From Eubacterium ramulus ATCC 29099 (GTDB lineage: Bacteria > Bacillota > Clostridia > Lachnospirales > Lachnospiraceae), in contig NZ_KI271133.1 of assembly GCF_000469345.1 (NCBI RefSeq), forward strand, positions 31,608-63,823: DNA of 32,216 bases. The letters run 5' to 3'. Made by a program: the position numbers and the translations under genes. The notes below the pieces were generated by a model. The model saw only the letters and a program-made list of their open reading frames with translations, was not told where the DNA came from and did no database searches. Of the stretch, positions 7,835-17,008 are shown piece by piece; the stretch's first letter is position 1, and the number at the start of each line of letters is the position of its first letter.

Positions 7835-8794
7835 TTACTCTTCGCCCTGATTAAGCTGTAAGCCTAACTCTTTTAATTTTGCCAGTACTTCTTCTAAAGA
7901 CTTGCGTCCAAGATTACGAACTTTCATCATGTCTTCCGGTGTTCTGTTTGTCAACTCTTCTACTGTATTGATTCCTGCTCTCTTCAGGCAGTTGTAAGAA
8001 CGAACGGATAATTCAAGTTCATCGATATTCATTTCCAGAACTTTCTCTTTTGCGTTGTCTTCTTTCTCAATCATAACCTCTGCTGTCTTAGCGTTCTCAG
8101 ACAGGTCAATGAAGAGATTCAGATGCTCGCTTAATACTTTTGCTGCAAGGCTGACAGCCTCATCCGGCTCAAGTGTTCCGTTTGTATGAACATCTAATGT
8201 AAGTTTATCGTAGTCAGTAATCTGACCTACTCGTGTATTCTGAATCGTCAGATTTACACGGTCAACCGGTGTATAAATAGCATCTACCGCGATCACGCCA
8301 ATCGGTGTATCTTCGCTCTTATTTTTATCAGAACTTACATAACCACGACCTTTTGTAATTGTGAGTTCCATGTATAACTTGGAATCTACGCCACCGTTTA
8401 AGTGAGCGATTACAAGATCCGGGTTCATGATCTGGATGTCCGGATCAACCTGGATATCAGCTGCGGTAACAACGCCTTCACCTTCAAATTCAATGTAAGC
8501 AACTTTAGATTCATTTGTCGGACTGGTATTCTTTAAAGCCAAATTCTTGATGTTCATGATGATTTCAGTAACATCCTCTTTAACACCTGGGATTGAACTG
8601 AACTCATGTAAAACACCATCAATCTTTACCTGACTAACTGCTGCTCCCGGCAATGAAGAAAGCATGATTCTTCTCAGGGAATTACCAAGAGTAATGCCGT
8701 AACCTCTTTCGAGCGGCTCTACGACAAATTTGCCATACTTTTTGTCTTCTGAAATTTCAGCAATCTCAATTTTTGGTTTTTCGAAATCGAACAC
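7835..8794 (-). CDS. rpoA: RNA polymerase alpha subunit
   Basis: Alpha dimerises to nucleate RNA polymerase assembly and contacts promoter UP elements and activators (319 aa). The N-terminal domain (to about residue 230) carries [20 protein letters not shown]. The C-terminal domain carries [34 protein letters not shown], with the DNA-contacting Arg and Asn of the SVRSYNCL helix. The start codon is GTG, supported by GGAGGG 8 bases upstream. It lies in the alpha operon, 128 bases after rpsD. Confidence 0.98.
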   Translation of the reverse strand: MFDFEKPKIEIAEISEDKKYGKFVVEPLERGYGITLGNSLRRIMLSSLPGAAVSQVKIDGVLHEFSSIPGVKEDVTEIIMNIKNLALKNTSPTNESKVAYIEFEGEGVVTAADIQVDPDIQIMNPDLVIAHLNGGVDSKLYMELTITKGRGYVSSDKNKSEDTPIGVIAVDAIYTPVDRVNLTIQNTRVGQITDYDKLTLDVHTNGTLEPDEAVSLAAKVLSEHLNLFIDLSENAKTAEVMIEKEDNAKEKVLEMNIDELELSVRSYNCLKRAGINTVEELTNRTPEDMMKVRNLGRKSLEEVLAKLKELGLQLNQGEE

Positions 8795-8843
8795 TGTGAC
8801 GTCCCTCCTTAAATTTTATAAAATCAGTGCTTCTTTTTTAAGA

Positions 8844-8892
8844 CACAAAAATCATCCGCCTGCATGATGCCATGAAGCGTCTGATTTTTGTG
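8844..8892 (-). other. Stem-loop in the rpsD-rpoA spacer
   Basis: Arms CACAAAAATCA (8844-8854) and TGATTTTTGTG (8882-8892) pair perfectly. Pairing resumes after a 2-base internal loop, and a small GCATGATGC palindrome lies at the tip. No T run follows on the minus strand, so it looks less like a terminator than a processing, stability or regulatory hairpin before rpoA. Confidence 0.5.
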
Positions 8893-8922
8893 CAAATTCG
8901 GCACTGCTCGTTGCCTACATGA

Positions 8923-9516
8923 TTATTTAGAATATAACTCGACGATAAGCATCTCGTCTACCGGTACGTCGATCATCTCGCGTGTCGGTAACTCTTTTAC
9001 TTCGCCTTTCAGATTCTCCTGATCAACATCAAGCCATTCCGGAACAAGACGACCTGCTGTTACCTCAAGAATATCTTTATATCTCTGAGAGCTCTTAGCG
9101 TTCTCTTTGATTTCGATTGTGTCACCAGCTTTTACTAAGTAAGACGGGATATTTACACATTTGCCGTTTACTAATACATGCTTGTGATCAACGATCTGTC
9201 TAGCTTCTTTTCTTGTTCTAGCTAATCCAAGACGGAATACTACGTTATCAAGTCTGCTCTCAAGAATTGTCATGAGGTTTGTACCAGTCATGCCTTTCAT
9301 TCTATCAGCTTTCTCATAGTAGTTGTGGAAAGGTTTCTCCAGAACTCCGTAGATGAATTTTGCTTTCTGTTTTTCTCTTAACTGAAGACCATACTCAGAA
9401 ATCTTCTTGTTTGCTCTTTTTGACTGTCTATTTGATTTTTTATCAATTCCTAAATAAATCGGATCCATACCAAGGGATCTGCATCTTTTAAGAACAGGTA
9501 CTCTATTTACTGCCAT
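8923..9516 (-). CDS. rpsD: 30S ribosomal protein S4
   Basis: S4 is a primary 16S rRNA binder that nucleates small-subunit assembly (197 aa, normal length). The S4 RNA-binding domain is at about residues 88-150 ([34 protein letters not shown]). The N-terminus has a single Cys (C12) rather than a four-cysteine zinc site, so this is the zinc-free form. AGGAGG precedes the ATG by about 11 bases. S4 is the known translational autoregulator of the alpha operon in E. coli and of its own gene in Bacillus, relevant to the structured leaders before rpmJ and rpsM. Confidence 0.98.
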   Translation of the reverse strand: MAVNRVPVLKRCRSLGMDPIYLGIDKKSNRQSKRANKKISEYGLQLREKQKAKFIYGVLEKPFHNYYEKADRMKGMTGTNLMTILESRLDNVVFRLGLARTRKEARQIVDHKHVLVNGKCVNIPSYLVKAGDTIEIKENAKSSQRYKDILEVTAGRLVPEWLDVDQENLKGEVKELPTREMIDVPVDEMLIVELYSK

Positions 9517-9535
9517 CTCAGACTACACCTCCTAA

Positions 9536-9931
9536 TTAGACTCTTCTACGTTTTGGCGGACGACAACCGTTGTGAGGTACCGGAGTAACGTCTGTGATAC
9601 TTGTTACTTCAAGGCCGCTTGCGGAAAGAGCACGGATAGCTGCTTCTCTTCCTGAACCCGGTCCTTTTACGAATACGTCTACTGTTTTAAGACCATGAAT
9701 GAGCGCTGCTTTTGTAGCAGTCTCAGCTGCCATCTGTGCAGCATAAGGAGTAGATTTTCTTGAACCTCTAAATCCAAGACCACCGGCACTTGCCCATGAT
9801 AAAGCATTGCCTTCAGCGTCTGTCAATGTAACGATTGTATTATTGAAAGAAGACTGAATATGTGCCTGTCCACGTTCAACGTTTTTCTTTACACGCTTTT
9901 TAGTCACTTTCTTTGCAACTTTTTTAGCCAT
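9536..9931 (-). CDS. rpsK: 30S ribosomal protein S11
   Basis: S11 is part of the platform of the small subunit next to the mRNA exit (131 aa). Family landmarks are [46 protein letters not shown] and the basic tail [13 protein letters not shown]. The N-terminus is very Lys-rich. It is separated from rpsD by 19 bases and from rpsM by 85 bases. Those 85 bases carry an 8-bp inverted repeat (ATGCATTG at 9972-9979, CAATGCAT at 10010-10017) reaching the rpsM stop codon. Confidence 0.98.
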   Translation of the reverse strand: MAKKVAKKVTKKRVKKNVERGQAHIQSSFNNTIVTLTDAEGNALSWASAGGLGFRGSRKSTPYAAQMAAETATKAALIHGLKTVDVFVKGPGSGREAAIRALSASGLEVTSITDVTPVPHNGCRPPKRRRV

Positions 9932-10016
9932 AATTAAACTAACCTACTTTCTACAAATTTTTGTAATCAGTATGCATTGCGGTCTGTCCTATGACATCCC
10001 TCTCTATCTCAATGCA

Positions 10017-10385
10017 TTATTTTTTCTTGTTTGCTACTGTTCTCTTCGGACCTTTTCTTGTTCTTGCATTGGTCTTTGTTTTCTGACCACGAACCGGAAG
10101 TCCTTTTCTGTGACGGATACCACGATAGCATCCAATCTCCTGAAGTCTCTTGATGTTCATAGCAACTTCTCTTCTTAAGTCACCTTCTACAGTCTGAGAC
10201 GCATCGATTACTGCACTGATTCTCTTAACATCATCATCTGTTAAGTCTTTGCAGCGGATATTAGGATCAACTTTTGCTTCTGCAAGGATACGATTGGAAC
10301 TTGCAACGCCAATACCATAAATATAAGTCAAGCCAATCTCTACACGTTTTTCTCTTGGTAAATCTACACCTGCGATACGAGCCAT
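10017..10385 (-). CDS. rpsM: 30S ribosomal protein S13
   Basis: S13 sits in the head of the 30S subunit and contacts the large subunit and P-site tRNA (122 aa). It begins with [25 protein letters not shown] and ends with the basic extension [23 protein letters not shown] (conserved portion around residues 95-122). GGAGG lies about 11 bases before the ATG. A 358-base structured gap separates it from rpmJ, unlike the tight spacing common in other bacteria. Confidence 0.98.
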   Translation of the reverse strand: MARIAGVDLPREKRVEIGLTYIYGIGVASSNRILAEAKVDPNIRCKDLTDDDVKRISAVIDASQTVEGDLRREVAMNIKRLQEIGCYRGIRHRKGLPVRGQKTKTNARTRKGPKRTVANKKK

Positions 10386-10744
10386 GTGTGTTTACACCTC
10401 CATAATGATTTCGTTTTCTTAGTTACATCCTGATACATTTTATGCAGCTCCGGATTACCCGGCCTGAAATGTGTGCACAACCTGTATCAGCTGTTCATTC
10501 ATGCTTCTATTATTCAGCATAGAAGCATCACAGTGTCATTTTATCTTCCGCCATGAACAGCAAAATTCAGAGGGAATCTTGCTGCAGCCGCACATCCGGA
10601 AAATTTCAGGAGACGCTATAATCCCTTCTGATTCAAACAGATCCTGTTCCAAATTGGTACTCTGTGGCAGAGTGCTCCATGGAGGAACGGATTAGCAGTT
10701 TCGCGTTGTCTCCAACCTGCTCTCATCATCTATCTAAAGAATGA
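10386..10744 (-). other. Structured rpmJ-rpsM spacer (candidate cis-regulatory RNA)
   Basis: There is no gene in these 359 bases. Inverted repeats nest in two blocks. Block 1: CTGATACA (10430-10437) with TGTATCAG (10483-10490); GCTGTTCAT (10490-10498) with ATGAACAGC (10553-10561) enclosing a perfect 10-bp hairpin, ATGCTTCTAT (10501-10510) with ATAGAAGCAT (10519-10528). Block 2: ATCC-GTTCC / GGAAC-GGAT arms (10641-10650 with 10684-10692) enclosing ACTCTG/CAGAGT. The two adjacent stems of block 1 look like a multi-branched RNA. The transcript would be the leader of rpsM when read from rpmJ. Confidence 0.6.
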
Positions 10745-10858
10745 TTAACCCTGTCTCTGTTTGTGCTTCGGATTTTCACAGATAATTCTGATGCTTCCTT
10801 TTCTTTTAATTACTTTGCATTTTTCGCAAATAGGTTTAACTGATGATCTTACCTTCAC
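10745..10858 (-). CDS. rpmJ: 50S ribosomal protein L36
   Basis: L36 is the smallest large-subunit protein (37 aa here, typical length). It has the zinc-binding set C11-x2-C14-x12-C27-x4-H32. Translation starts at GTG (10858): GGAGG lies 7-8 bases upstream, and the protein then begins [14 protein letters not shown] as in the family. A longer ATG-started frame to 10978 exists but adds an unrelated N-terminus and lacks a site. It is the first gene after the internal promoter at 10977-11005. Confidence 0.95.
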   Translation of the reverse strand: MKVRSSVKPICEKCKVIKRKGSIRIICENPKHKQRQG

Positions 10859-10976
10859 AGCAAATCCTCCTTTCCTTAAACAAAAACACTCCATACTACA
10901 AAGCCTTTTCGTTTTGTGAATAGAAGCCAGGAAATACACATAATATTCCCTTGGTTTTCCAAAAGCGTCGATAGAC
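10859..10976 (-). other. rpmJ leader with inverted repeats
   Basis: A transcript starting at the promoter just upstream would carry about 112 untranslated bases. Candidate stems are TTGG/CCAA near 10951-10962, GGAA/TTCC near 10930-10949 and ACAAA/TTTGT near 10897-10917. An 11-base element at 10888-10898 (ACTCCATACTA) is complementary, with one mismatch, to 10981-10991 in the promoter itself. Confidence 0.45.
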
Positions 10977-11005
10977 ATTATAGCATGGAGTATTTATGAT
11001 TGCAA
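10977..11005 (-). promoter_or_regulatory. Internal sigma-A promoter before rpmJ (alpha operon)
   Basis: On the minus strand, TTGCAA (11000-11005) and a perfect TATAAT (10977-10982) are exactly 17 bases apart. Predicted start is near 10970. This would transcribe rpmJ-rpsM-rpsK-rpsD-rpoA-rplQ independently of the S10 promoter. Confidence 0.75.
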
Positions 11006-11128
11006 CATTTTTTTCTGTTTTTTTTATGTTTTTTAGTTTCCACACGCCATTCATCCTTATCCATGCAGATCATGCCTTATGCCTGCATGTTAATTACCTG
11101 AATACATATGACGAGTGAACCTGCAAAA

Positions 11129-11347
11129 TTATTTATCTCTCCAGGTAATTCTGCCCTTTGTGAGATCATATGGGGAAAGTGCAACCTTCACCTGATCTCC
11201 CGGTAAAATACGGATAAAATTTGTCCGCAGTTTTCCGCTGATATGCGCAAGTACCTGATGACCGTTCTCTAATTCTACCTGAAACATAGCATTCGGAAGT
11301 TTCTCAACAACGGTTCCGGTCATTTCAATTACATCTGCTTTAGACAT
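11129..11347 (-). CDS. infA: Translation initiation factor IF-1
   Basis: IF-1 binds the 30S A site during initiation (72 aa, normal). The single OB-fold shows [20 protein letters not shown] (start), [18 protein letters not shown] and [25 protein letters not shown] (end region). GGAGG lies 7 bases upstream of the ATG. It is followed by a 270-base gap that contains the internal rpmJ promoter. Confidence 0.98.
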   Translation of the reverse strand: MSKADVIEMTGTVVEKLPNAMFQVELENGHQVLAHISGKLRTNFIRILPGDQVKVALSPYDLTKGRITWRDK

Positions 11348-11398
11348 GCATTTGCCTCCTGTTATTTTTATTCTGTTCTGTGTAAATTTAACGTGTTC

Positions 11399-11656
11399 TT
11401 ACTTTTCAACATGCTTTTTATACAATTTAATGGCACGTTTTATCACCACATCATCCATTTGGTTCTGCAAAAGTTCTGCCACATCTGCAGGCAATTTTCG
11501 AATCGGCTGAATATGTCTCCGGTTTTTCCTCTTTGGCCGTGCAAGCAGCTTCAATTCTCCGTCTGCCACATATACAGCCTCAGCTTCTTCGCCGACAACC
11601 ACATAATAATGTCCTTTATCATGTCCTGCCAGTGACAATGCCAGTTCTACTCGCAT
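11399..11656 (-). CDS. KOW-domain RNA-binding protein (L14e-like)
   Basis: This 85-aa protein sits between map and infA, a position where Clostridia commonly encode a small KOW protein related to eukaryotic/archaeal L14e. The KOW-like part is at about residues 8-40 (LSLAGHDKGHYYVVVGE and the following VYVADG). A basic linker (RPKRKNRRHIQPIR) and a helical, charged C-terminus follow. The start overlaps the end of map by 10 bases, with GGAGG 6-7 bases upstream inside map, so the two are translationally coupled. A ribosome-associated role is inferred from family and neighbours only. Confidence 0.85.
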   Translation of the reverse strand: MRVELALSLAGHDKGHYYVVVGEEAEAVYVADGELKLLARPKRKNRRHIQPIRKLPADVAELLQNQMDDVVIKRAIKLYKKHVEK

Positions 11657-12444
11657 CCCAGTCCTCCGTTCTGCATCAGAACCCGCTCATCCTCTGTCAG
11701 TGTCAGAATCTCCGGCTCGCCATCGGTGATCAGAATTGTATTCTCATAGTGTGCAGACAGTGAGCCATCCTCTGTGATAACAGTCCAGTCATCATCGGTC
11801 CATTCCACATCATAACGGCCTGCATTGACCATTGGCTCAATAGCAAGCGTCATACCCGGACGCAGACGGATACCTCTGCTCTTCTGAATAAAATTCGGAA
11901 TCTGCGGATCTTCATGCAGCTCACAACCGACTCCGTGTCCCACCAGATCTCTTACTACACCATATCCAAATTTCTCACAATATGCACCGATGGCATTGGA
12001 AATCTGATGGAGATGATTTCCTGCTTTCGCATATTTGATTCCTTCGAAGAAACTCTGTCTGGTGCGTTCGATCAGTAATCTGGCTTCCTCAGAAACTTCA
12101 CCGATTGCATGAGTTCTTGCCGCATCAGAATGATATCCTTTGTAAATGCATCCCATATCAAGACTTACGATATCACCTTCCCGGATTATTCGTTTGGCAG
12201 ATGGAATTCCGTGTACCACCTCATTATTGATGGAGACACATACAGATCCAGGGAAACCACCATAGTTCTTAAAGTTCGGCACGCATCCATAGCTTCGGAT
12301 CATATCTTCTGCCAGACTGTCAACCTCCAGTGTAGACATACCAGCCTTCAGCTCTTTGCCAAGATCCTGATGAATCTTGGCAATAATGTGGCAAGACTTG
12401 CGGATCAATTCTATTTCACGTTCAGATTTAATCGTTACTGACAT
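11647..12444 (-). CDS. map: Type I methionine aminopeptidase
   Basis: Removes the N-terminal Met from nascent proteins in the cytoplasm (265 aa). The five metal ligands of the family are present: D96 (SLDMG), D107 (HSDAAR), H170 (VGHGVG), E203 (AIEPMV) and E234 (HYENT). I chose the ATG at 12444 because GGAGG lies 5 bases upstream; the ATG at 12456 would place that site inside the gene. It follows adk by 21 bases. Confidence 0.95.
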   Translation of the reverse strand: MSVTIKSEREIELIRKSCHIIAKIHQDLGKELKAGMSTLEVDSLAEDMIRSYGCVPNFKNYGGFPGSVCVSINNEVVHGIPSAKRIIREGDIVSLDMGCIYKGYHSDAARTHAIGEVSEEARLLIERTRQSFFEGIKYAKAGNHLHQISNAIGAYCEKFGYGVVRDLVGHGVGCELHEDPQIPNFIQKSRGIRLRPGMTLAIEPMVNAGRYDVEWTDDDWTVITEDGSLSAHYENTILITDGEPEILTLTEDERVLMQNGGLGCE

Positions 12445-12465
12445 CTTATCCTCCATTCTGGAGCT

Positions 12466-13110
12466 TTATGCTTCTATCATTTTTACAATTTCATCGAAAA
12501 CAGTTTCCATCGGCAGGGTACCATCTACTGTTTTCAGAATTCCCTGATCGCCATAATAGTCGATCAGCGGTTTTGTCTGTGCATGGTATACATCCAGACG
12601 TTTTTTTACCGTCTCCGGTTTGTCATCATCACGAAGAACTACCGGTTCACCGCAACGATCACAAATTCCAGGTTTCTTCGTTGGAATATTGACAATATGA
12701 TATGTTGCACCACAATTTAAGCATGCTCGTCTGCCGGACATTCTGGAAATAATATTCTCATCCGGAACATCTACATTGACCGCATAGTCCATTTTCTCAT
12801 TGCGCTCATTTAAGGCTTTTGTCAGACACTCTGCCTGCGGAATGGTTCTTGGAAATCCATCCAGAATAAATCCATTCTTACAGTCCTCCTCAGAAATACG
12901 GTCAACTACCAGATCACAGGTCAGTTCATCCGGAACTAACAGTCCCTGATCCATATATGTTTTGGCTTTCTTTCCAAGTTCTGTACCATTTTTGATATTG
13001 GCACGGAAAATATCTCCGGTAGAAATATGTGGGATTTCATATTTATCAGATATCTTCTTTGCCTGTGTTCCTTTTCCGGCACCTGGTGCCCCTAACATAA
13101 TTATTTTCAT
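12466..13110 (-). CDS. adk: Adenylate kinase, zinc-lid type
   Basis: Catalyses ATP + AMP = 2 ADP (214 aa). The P-loop GAPGAGKGT is at residues 7-15, the AMP site ISTGDIFR at about 29-36 and DGFPRT at about 84-89. The lid carries C130-x2-C133 and C150-x2-C153, a structural zinc site common in Gram-positives. I chose the ATG at 13110 ([10 protein letters not shown]) with GGAGG about 11 bases upstream; the frame continues 48 codons further into unrelated sequence. It is 143 bases after secY. Confidence 0.96.
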   Translation of the reverse strand: MKIIMLGAPGAGKGTQAKKISDKYEIPHISTGDIFRANIKNGTELGKKAKTYMDQGLLVPDELTCDLVVDRISEEDCKNGFILDGFPRTIPQAECLTKALNERNEKMDYAVNVDVPDENIISRMSGRRACLNCGATYHIVNIPTKKPGICDRCGEPVVLRDDDKPETVKKRLDVYHAQTKPLIDYYGDQGILKTVDGTLPMETVFDEIVKMIEA

Positions 13111-13253
13111 TTCCTTATTTTCCTCCTCCGACTCTGAGCTCATTCCCTTATTGCTCTCTCTATTGTACAGGATTTGCTTTATTTTGAAAATATATAATTT
13201 ATCTGAAGTATACAAATGGAGATACCTGTATTCCAAGTATCTCCAACTGTACA
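13111..13253 (-). other. secY-adk spacer with a strong stem-loop
   Basis: Right after the secY stop, GGAGATAC (13218-13225) pairs with GTATCTCC (13237-13244). Outer arms TGTACA/TGTATA (imperfect) extend the stem. No T run follows, so read-through to adk is expected; attenuation or mRNA stabilisation is possible. A weak TACAAT with a poor upstream box further on could be a promoter, but I do not call it. Confidence 0.45.
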
Positions 13254-14570
13254 TTAATCATTTAAAAAACCTTTATAATTACGAACTAACATCCGTGATT
13301 CGATCTGTTTTAAAGTTTCAATGATAACACCTACAATGATGATCAGAGAGGTACCACCGAATGAAATGGATGCATTGAATGCTCCCTCGAAGAAGATCGG
13401 AATAATCGCTACAATTACCAGGCCTACGGCACCGATAAAGATAATGTAGTTCAAGATTTTTGTCAGATATTCACTGGTCGGTTTACCTGGACGGATGCCC
13501 GGGATAAATCCACCCTGTTTTTTCATATTGTCTGCAATTTCCAATGGATTAAATGTGATGGATGTATAGAAATATGCAAATGCAATTACTAATACAATAT
13601 ATACAATTAATCCAATAGAGTAAATCGGCTCCTTGAAATCGCACCAGTTGGACTGATTTAACATTTTAAGAATCGTACCGCCAACTCCGTTTCCACCAGA
13701 CTTACCAAGCAGCTGCATGATAATCAATGGGAACATGAATAAGGACTGAGCGAAGATAATCGGGATAACACCAGCTGTATTCACTTTTAAAGGAATATAG
13801 GAGGACTGTCCGCCAATCTGTTTTCTGCCCTGTACTTTTCTGGAATACTGAACCGGAATTCTGCGCTCAGCCCCCTGTAATGTTACAGTCAGTACAGTTA
13901 CTGCAATAATGATTGCAATAATGATTGCAAGATTCAGTACCTGGAATGCAATTTCTTTTCCTTTTACAAACTGTTCAAATAACAATGTAAGATCCTGCGG
14001 AATTCTGGAGATAATATTGATCGTCAAGACAATAGAAATACCATTGCCGACACCGTTCTCCGTAATTCTCTCACCGATCCACATGATTACTGTGGAACCG
14101 GCTGTCAACGTTACGACTGCAGTAATAATATTTAATGCATTATACTCCAGAAGCAGTCCGCTTTTACCAAATCCGATAGCCATAGCCAGGGACTCCATTA
14201 AAGCAAGTGCAACTGTAAGATAACGTGTGATCGCAGTCATCTTTTTACGTCCTTCTTCACCATCTTTCTGGAGTTCTTCCAGTTTCGGAATTGCAATCGT
14301 CAGAAGCTGGATAATAATAGAAGACGTAATATATGGAGTGATATTTAATGCAAATACCGACATCTTCTCGAAAGAACCGCCGGTAATTGCATCAAAAAAT
14401 CCGAAAGCGCTGCCTGAATTGCCTGAAAACCATTCCGAAAAATAGCTTCCATTTACTCCCGGAATCGGAAGCTGTGTACCGATTCGTACCACTACTAACA
14501 TGAGCAGGGTATAAATAATACGGCTTCTGATTTCCTTGAGCTTAAATGCGTTACGGACTGTTTCGAACAT
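13254..14570 (-). CDS. secY: Preprotein translocase pore subunit SecY
   Basis: The central channel of the Sec machinery in the cytoplasmic membrane (438 aa, about ten membrane spans). Recognisable segments are [68 protein letters not shown] and [16 protein letters not shown]. The ATG overlaps the rplO stop by one base (TAATG), with GAGGTGATCTA directly before it, so translation is coupled to rplO. Confidence 0.98.
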   Translation of the reverse strand: MFETVRNAFKLKEIRSRIIYTLLMLVVVRIGTQLPIPGVNGSYFSEWFSGNSGSAFGFFDAITGGSFEKMSVFALNITPYITSSIIIQLLTIAIPKLEELQKDGEEGRKKMTAITRYLTVALALMESLAMAIGFGKSGLLLEYNALNIITAVVTLTAGSTVIMWIGERITENGVGNGISIVLTINIISRIPQDLTLLFEQFVKGKEIAFQVLNLAIIIAIIIAVTVLTVTLQGAERRIPVQYSRKVQGRKQIGGQSSYIPLKVNTAGVIPIIFAQSLFMFPLIIMQLLGKSGGNGVGGTILKMLNQSNWCDFKEPIYSIGLIVYIVLVIAFAYFYTSITFNPLEIADNMKKQGGFIPGIRPGKPTSEYLTKILNYIIFIGAVGLVIVAIIPIFFEGAFNASISFGGTSLIIIVGVIIETLKQIESRMLVRNYKGFLND

Positions 14571-15010
14571 TAGATCACCTCTGCATTTCCGCCAAGTGCC
14601 TCAATTTTCTCTTTTGCAGATGCACTGAAAGCGTTTGCCTGAACTGTAAGTTTCTTTGTCAGTTCACCGTTTCCAAGGATTTTAACACCATCTCTTGGGT
14701 TTTTAACGATTCCTGCCTCGATCAGAGTATCTACAGTAACAACTGTATCATTCTCAAATCTCTCAAGTGCAGAAACGTTTACAGAAACGATCTCTTTGGA
14801 GTTTCTGCAAGTGAATCCTCTTTTCGGGATTCGTCTGTATAATGGCATCTGACCACCTTCAAAGCCTGGTCTTGGAGCTCCGGAACGAGCTTTCTGTCCT
14901 TTATGGCCTTTACCTGCTGTCTTACCATTTCCTGAACCGTGTCCACGGCCTCTTCTGAAGTTATCGCTGTGTTTTGAACCTTCTGCCGGTCTTAAGTTTG
15001 ATAAATCCAT
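14570..15010 (-). CDS. rplO: 50S ribosomal protein L15
   Basis: Large-subunit protein needed late in assembly (146 aa). It starts [14 protein letters not shown] and has the Gly/Arg-rich family stretch [20 protein letters not shown], followed by [14 protein letters not shown] precedes the ATG. Its stop overlaps the secY start by one base, and rpmD ends 18 bases upstream. Confidence 0.97.
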   Translation of the reverse strand: MDLSNLRPAEGSKHSDNFRRGRGHGSGNGKTAGKGHKGQKARSGAPRPGFEGGQMPLYRRIPKRGFTCRNSKEIVSVNVSALERFENDTVVTVDTLIEAGIVKNPRDGVKILGNGELTKKLTVQANAFSASAKEKIEALGGNAEVI

Positions 15011-15028
15011 CGTGGCGCCTCCTTACTA

Positions 15029-15211
15029 TTAGATTTCTTCTACTTTTACTAAATGTCTAACCTGCTGAATCATACCACGAACTGCTGCGTTATCCGGCAT
15101 CTCTACAGTTTTGTTCACTTTCTTTAATCCTAAAGCTTCAACTGTTTTAACATGTTTCGGAACTGCACCGATTGTAGATTTCACAAGTGTGATTTTTAAT
15201 TTATCTGCCAT
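15029..15211 (-). CDS. rpmD: 50S ribosomal protein L30
   Basis: Small large-subunit protein (60 aa, typical). The family pattern KITLVKSTIGAVPKHVKTVEALGLKKVN (conserved N-terminal half) and VRGMIQQVRHLVKVEE (C-terminus) is clear. GGAGGG lies upstream of the ATG. It lies between rpsE (13 bases) and rplO (18 bases) in the spc order. Confidence 0.97.
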   Translation of the reverse strand: MADKLKITLVKSTIGAVPKHVKTVEALGLKKVNKTVEMPDNAAVRGMIQQVRHLVKVEEI

Positions 15212-15224
15212 TTGATATCCCTCC

Positions 15225-15734
15225 TTAACCCAGGATCTCTTCTACGGATTTACCGCGAAGTCTAGCTACTTCTTCCGGGGATTTTAACTGGCTGAGCGCA
15301 TTGATTGTAGCAAGTACAACGTTCTGCTTGTTATTGGATCCCAGAGATTTTGTACGGATGTTTTTGATACCAGCAAGCTCGCACACGTTACGTGCCGGGC
15401 CACCGGCGATAACTCCAGTACCTTCCGGAGATCTCTTTAATAATACAGATGCACCTGTATGTTTACCAGTTGTATCATGTGTAATACTGTTGTTCTCGTC
15501 TAATTTAACCTCAATGAGTTTCTTCATTGCATCTTCTTTTCCTTTGCGGATTGCTTCCGGAATTTCAGCTGCTTTTCCTAAACCTGCACCAACATGACCG
15601 TTGCCATCGCCAACTACGACTAAAGCTGTAAAACGCATGTTACGTCCACCTTTAACAACTTTGGTTACACGTTTAATTGATACCACTTTTTCATTTAATT
15701 CCAACTGGCTGGGATCAATGATTGTACGTTTCAT
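15225..15734 (-). CDS. rpsE: 30S ribosomal protein S5
   Basis: S5 helps form the mRNA entry channel and influences decoding accuracy (169 aa). The N-terminal double-stranded-RNA-binding fold ([34 protein letters not shown]) is followed by the C-terminal domain ([37 protein letters not shown]). AAGGAGG lies before the ATG. Spacing to rplR is 17 bases. Confidence 0.98.
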   Translation of the reverse strand: MKRTIIDPSQLELNEKVVSIKRVTKVVKGGRNMRFTALVVVGDGNGHVGAGLGKAAEIPEAIRKGKEDAMKKLIEVKLDENNSITHDTTGKHTGASVLLKRSPEGTGVIAGGPARNVCELAGIKNIRTKSLGSNNKQNVVLATINALSQLKSPEEVARLRGKSVEEILG

Positions 15735-15751
15735 GTATTGTTTCCTCCTTG

Positions 15752-16120
15752 TTAAAAGTTTAATCCAGCTTCACGTGCTGCGTCTGCTAATGCCTGAACT
15801 TTACCCTGATAAATGAAACCACCTCTGTCAAATACAACAGTTGTGATGCCTTTTTCCAGTGCCTTCTTAGCGATTGCTGTACCAACCTGAGCTGCTGCGT
15901 CTACATTGTTTGTTTTCTCACAAGCTGCTTTCACATCTTTGTCCATTGTAGAAGCTGCACACAGTGTGTTTCCAACTGTATCATCAATAATCTGGGCGTA
16001 CATATGATTATTGCTTCTAAAAACAGCTAAACGTGGTCTTTCAGCAGTACCTGCTAAATGATTACGCACTCTTTTGTGCTTTTTAACGCGAACTTCTGTT
16101 CTTGATTTCTTACTAACCAT
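15752..16120 (-). CDS. rplR: 50S ribosomal protein L18
   Basis: L18 binds 5S rRNA together with L5 and L25/L27 neighbours (122 aa). Family segments are [34 protein letters not shown] and the C-terminal [25 protein letters not shown] lies upstream of the ATG. It sits between rplF and rpsE with short gaps. Confidence 0.97.
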   Translation of the reverse strand: MVSKKSRTEVRVKKHKRVRNHLAGTAERPRLAVFRSNNHMYAQIIDDTVGNTLCAASTMDKDVKAACEKTNNVDAAAQVGTAIAKKALEKGITTVVFDRGGFIYQGKVQALADAAREAGLNF

Positions 16121-16138
16121 TACCTGTCACACCTCCAA

Positions 16139-16678
16139 TTATTTCTTACCAGTCTTACCAACTTTACGTCTGATAACTTCATCAGCATATTTGATACCTT
16201 TTCCTTTGTAAGGCTCAGGTCTTCTCTTATCTCTGATTTCTGCTGCGTACTGGCCAACTTTTTCTTTATCGATACCTTTTACAATGATTTTGTTTCCATC
16301 AACAACTGCCTCTAAGCCTTCCGGATCGCTCATCTCTACCGGATGAGAATATCCGAGGTTTAATGTCAGTTTGTTTCCAGATTTGGATGCTCTGTAACCA
16401 ACACCGTTTACTTCCAGTGTTTTCTCGTAACCAGCTGTTACACCGACTACCATGTTGTGGATCAGAGTTCTTGTTAAACCATGTAAAGATTTCATTTTCT
16501 TTAAATCATTTGGTCTGGTTACAATGATCTCAGAACCTTCCTGTTTGATATCCATCTCTGCCGGTAACACTCTCTCAAGTGTTCCTTTAGGACCTTTTAC
16601 AGTCACCTGATTATTTTCTGCGATTGTTACGGTTACTCCGTCCGGAATCGCGATTGGCATTCTTCCTATACGTGACAT
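16139..16678 (-). CDS. rplF: 50S ribosomal protein L6
   Basis: L6 lies near the factor-binding region of the large subunit (179 aa). It begins [17 protein letters not shown] and ends with the conserved [21 protein letters not shown] chose the ATG at 16678 because GGAGGT lies 7 bases upstream; the frame extends 16 codons further without support. It is separated from rpsH by a 330-base gap with repeats and hairpins. Confidence 0.97.
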   Translation of the reverse strand: MSRIGRMPIAIPDGVTVTIAENNQVTVKGPKGTLERVLPAEMDIKQEGSEIIVTRPNDLKKMKSLHGLTRTLIHNMVVGVTAGYEKTLEVNGVGYRASKSGNKLTLNLGYSHPVEMSDPEGLEAVVDGNKIIVKGIDKEKVGQYAAEIRDKRRPEPYKGKGIKYADEVIRRKVGKTGKK

Positions 16679-17008
16679 GCCCGTACCTCCTATATTCTGT
16701 ATTGGTCGACATCTGCCGACATGCATTGTTACACAGTATGTTCCATCTTCTGATGGAATTATACTTTTGGATCGTTTTTATATCAGTACCACCTTACAGC
16801 ATTGTCTGTAAAGCAGTCTCTTAGTTCCCCTTTCAGAGAGCTAAGGAAGTTCTGCAAGCCATTCTCTGGCTCCAGAACATTTCCACGGGTATCTTCTGTT
16901 CGCTAAGCTCAAGCTGTGCCTGTGGCTTGCTTTCGCCAATCTCACAGAAGGGCCTCGCACTAACCTCAATCTGCGCCTATGGCTTGATTTCGCTAAGTGG
17001 CTTCCGGC
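16679..17008 (-). other. 330-base rpsH-rplF spacer with repeats and hairpins
   Basis: No gene is seen. Two 36-base direct repeats, 30 of 36 identical, lie at 16901-16936 and 16958-16993, 57 bases apart; the first can form a small CAAGC/GCTTG hairpin. Closer to rplF is a 12-bp hairpin at 16735-16765 (perfect TTCCATC/GATGGAA core at 16741-16758, then AGTAT/ATACT beyond a bulge). TCTCT/AGAGA and CTTAG/CTAAG pairs lie around 16815-16845. No T run follows any stem, so the operon can be read through. Confidence 0.55.

Noticed and set aside
10745-10978. 77-codon ATG-started version of rpmJ
   Set aside because: The extra N-terminus is unlike L36 and runs through the predicted leader; GTG at 10858 has a good ribosome binding site.
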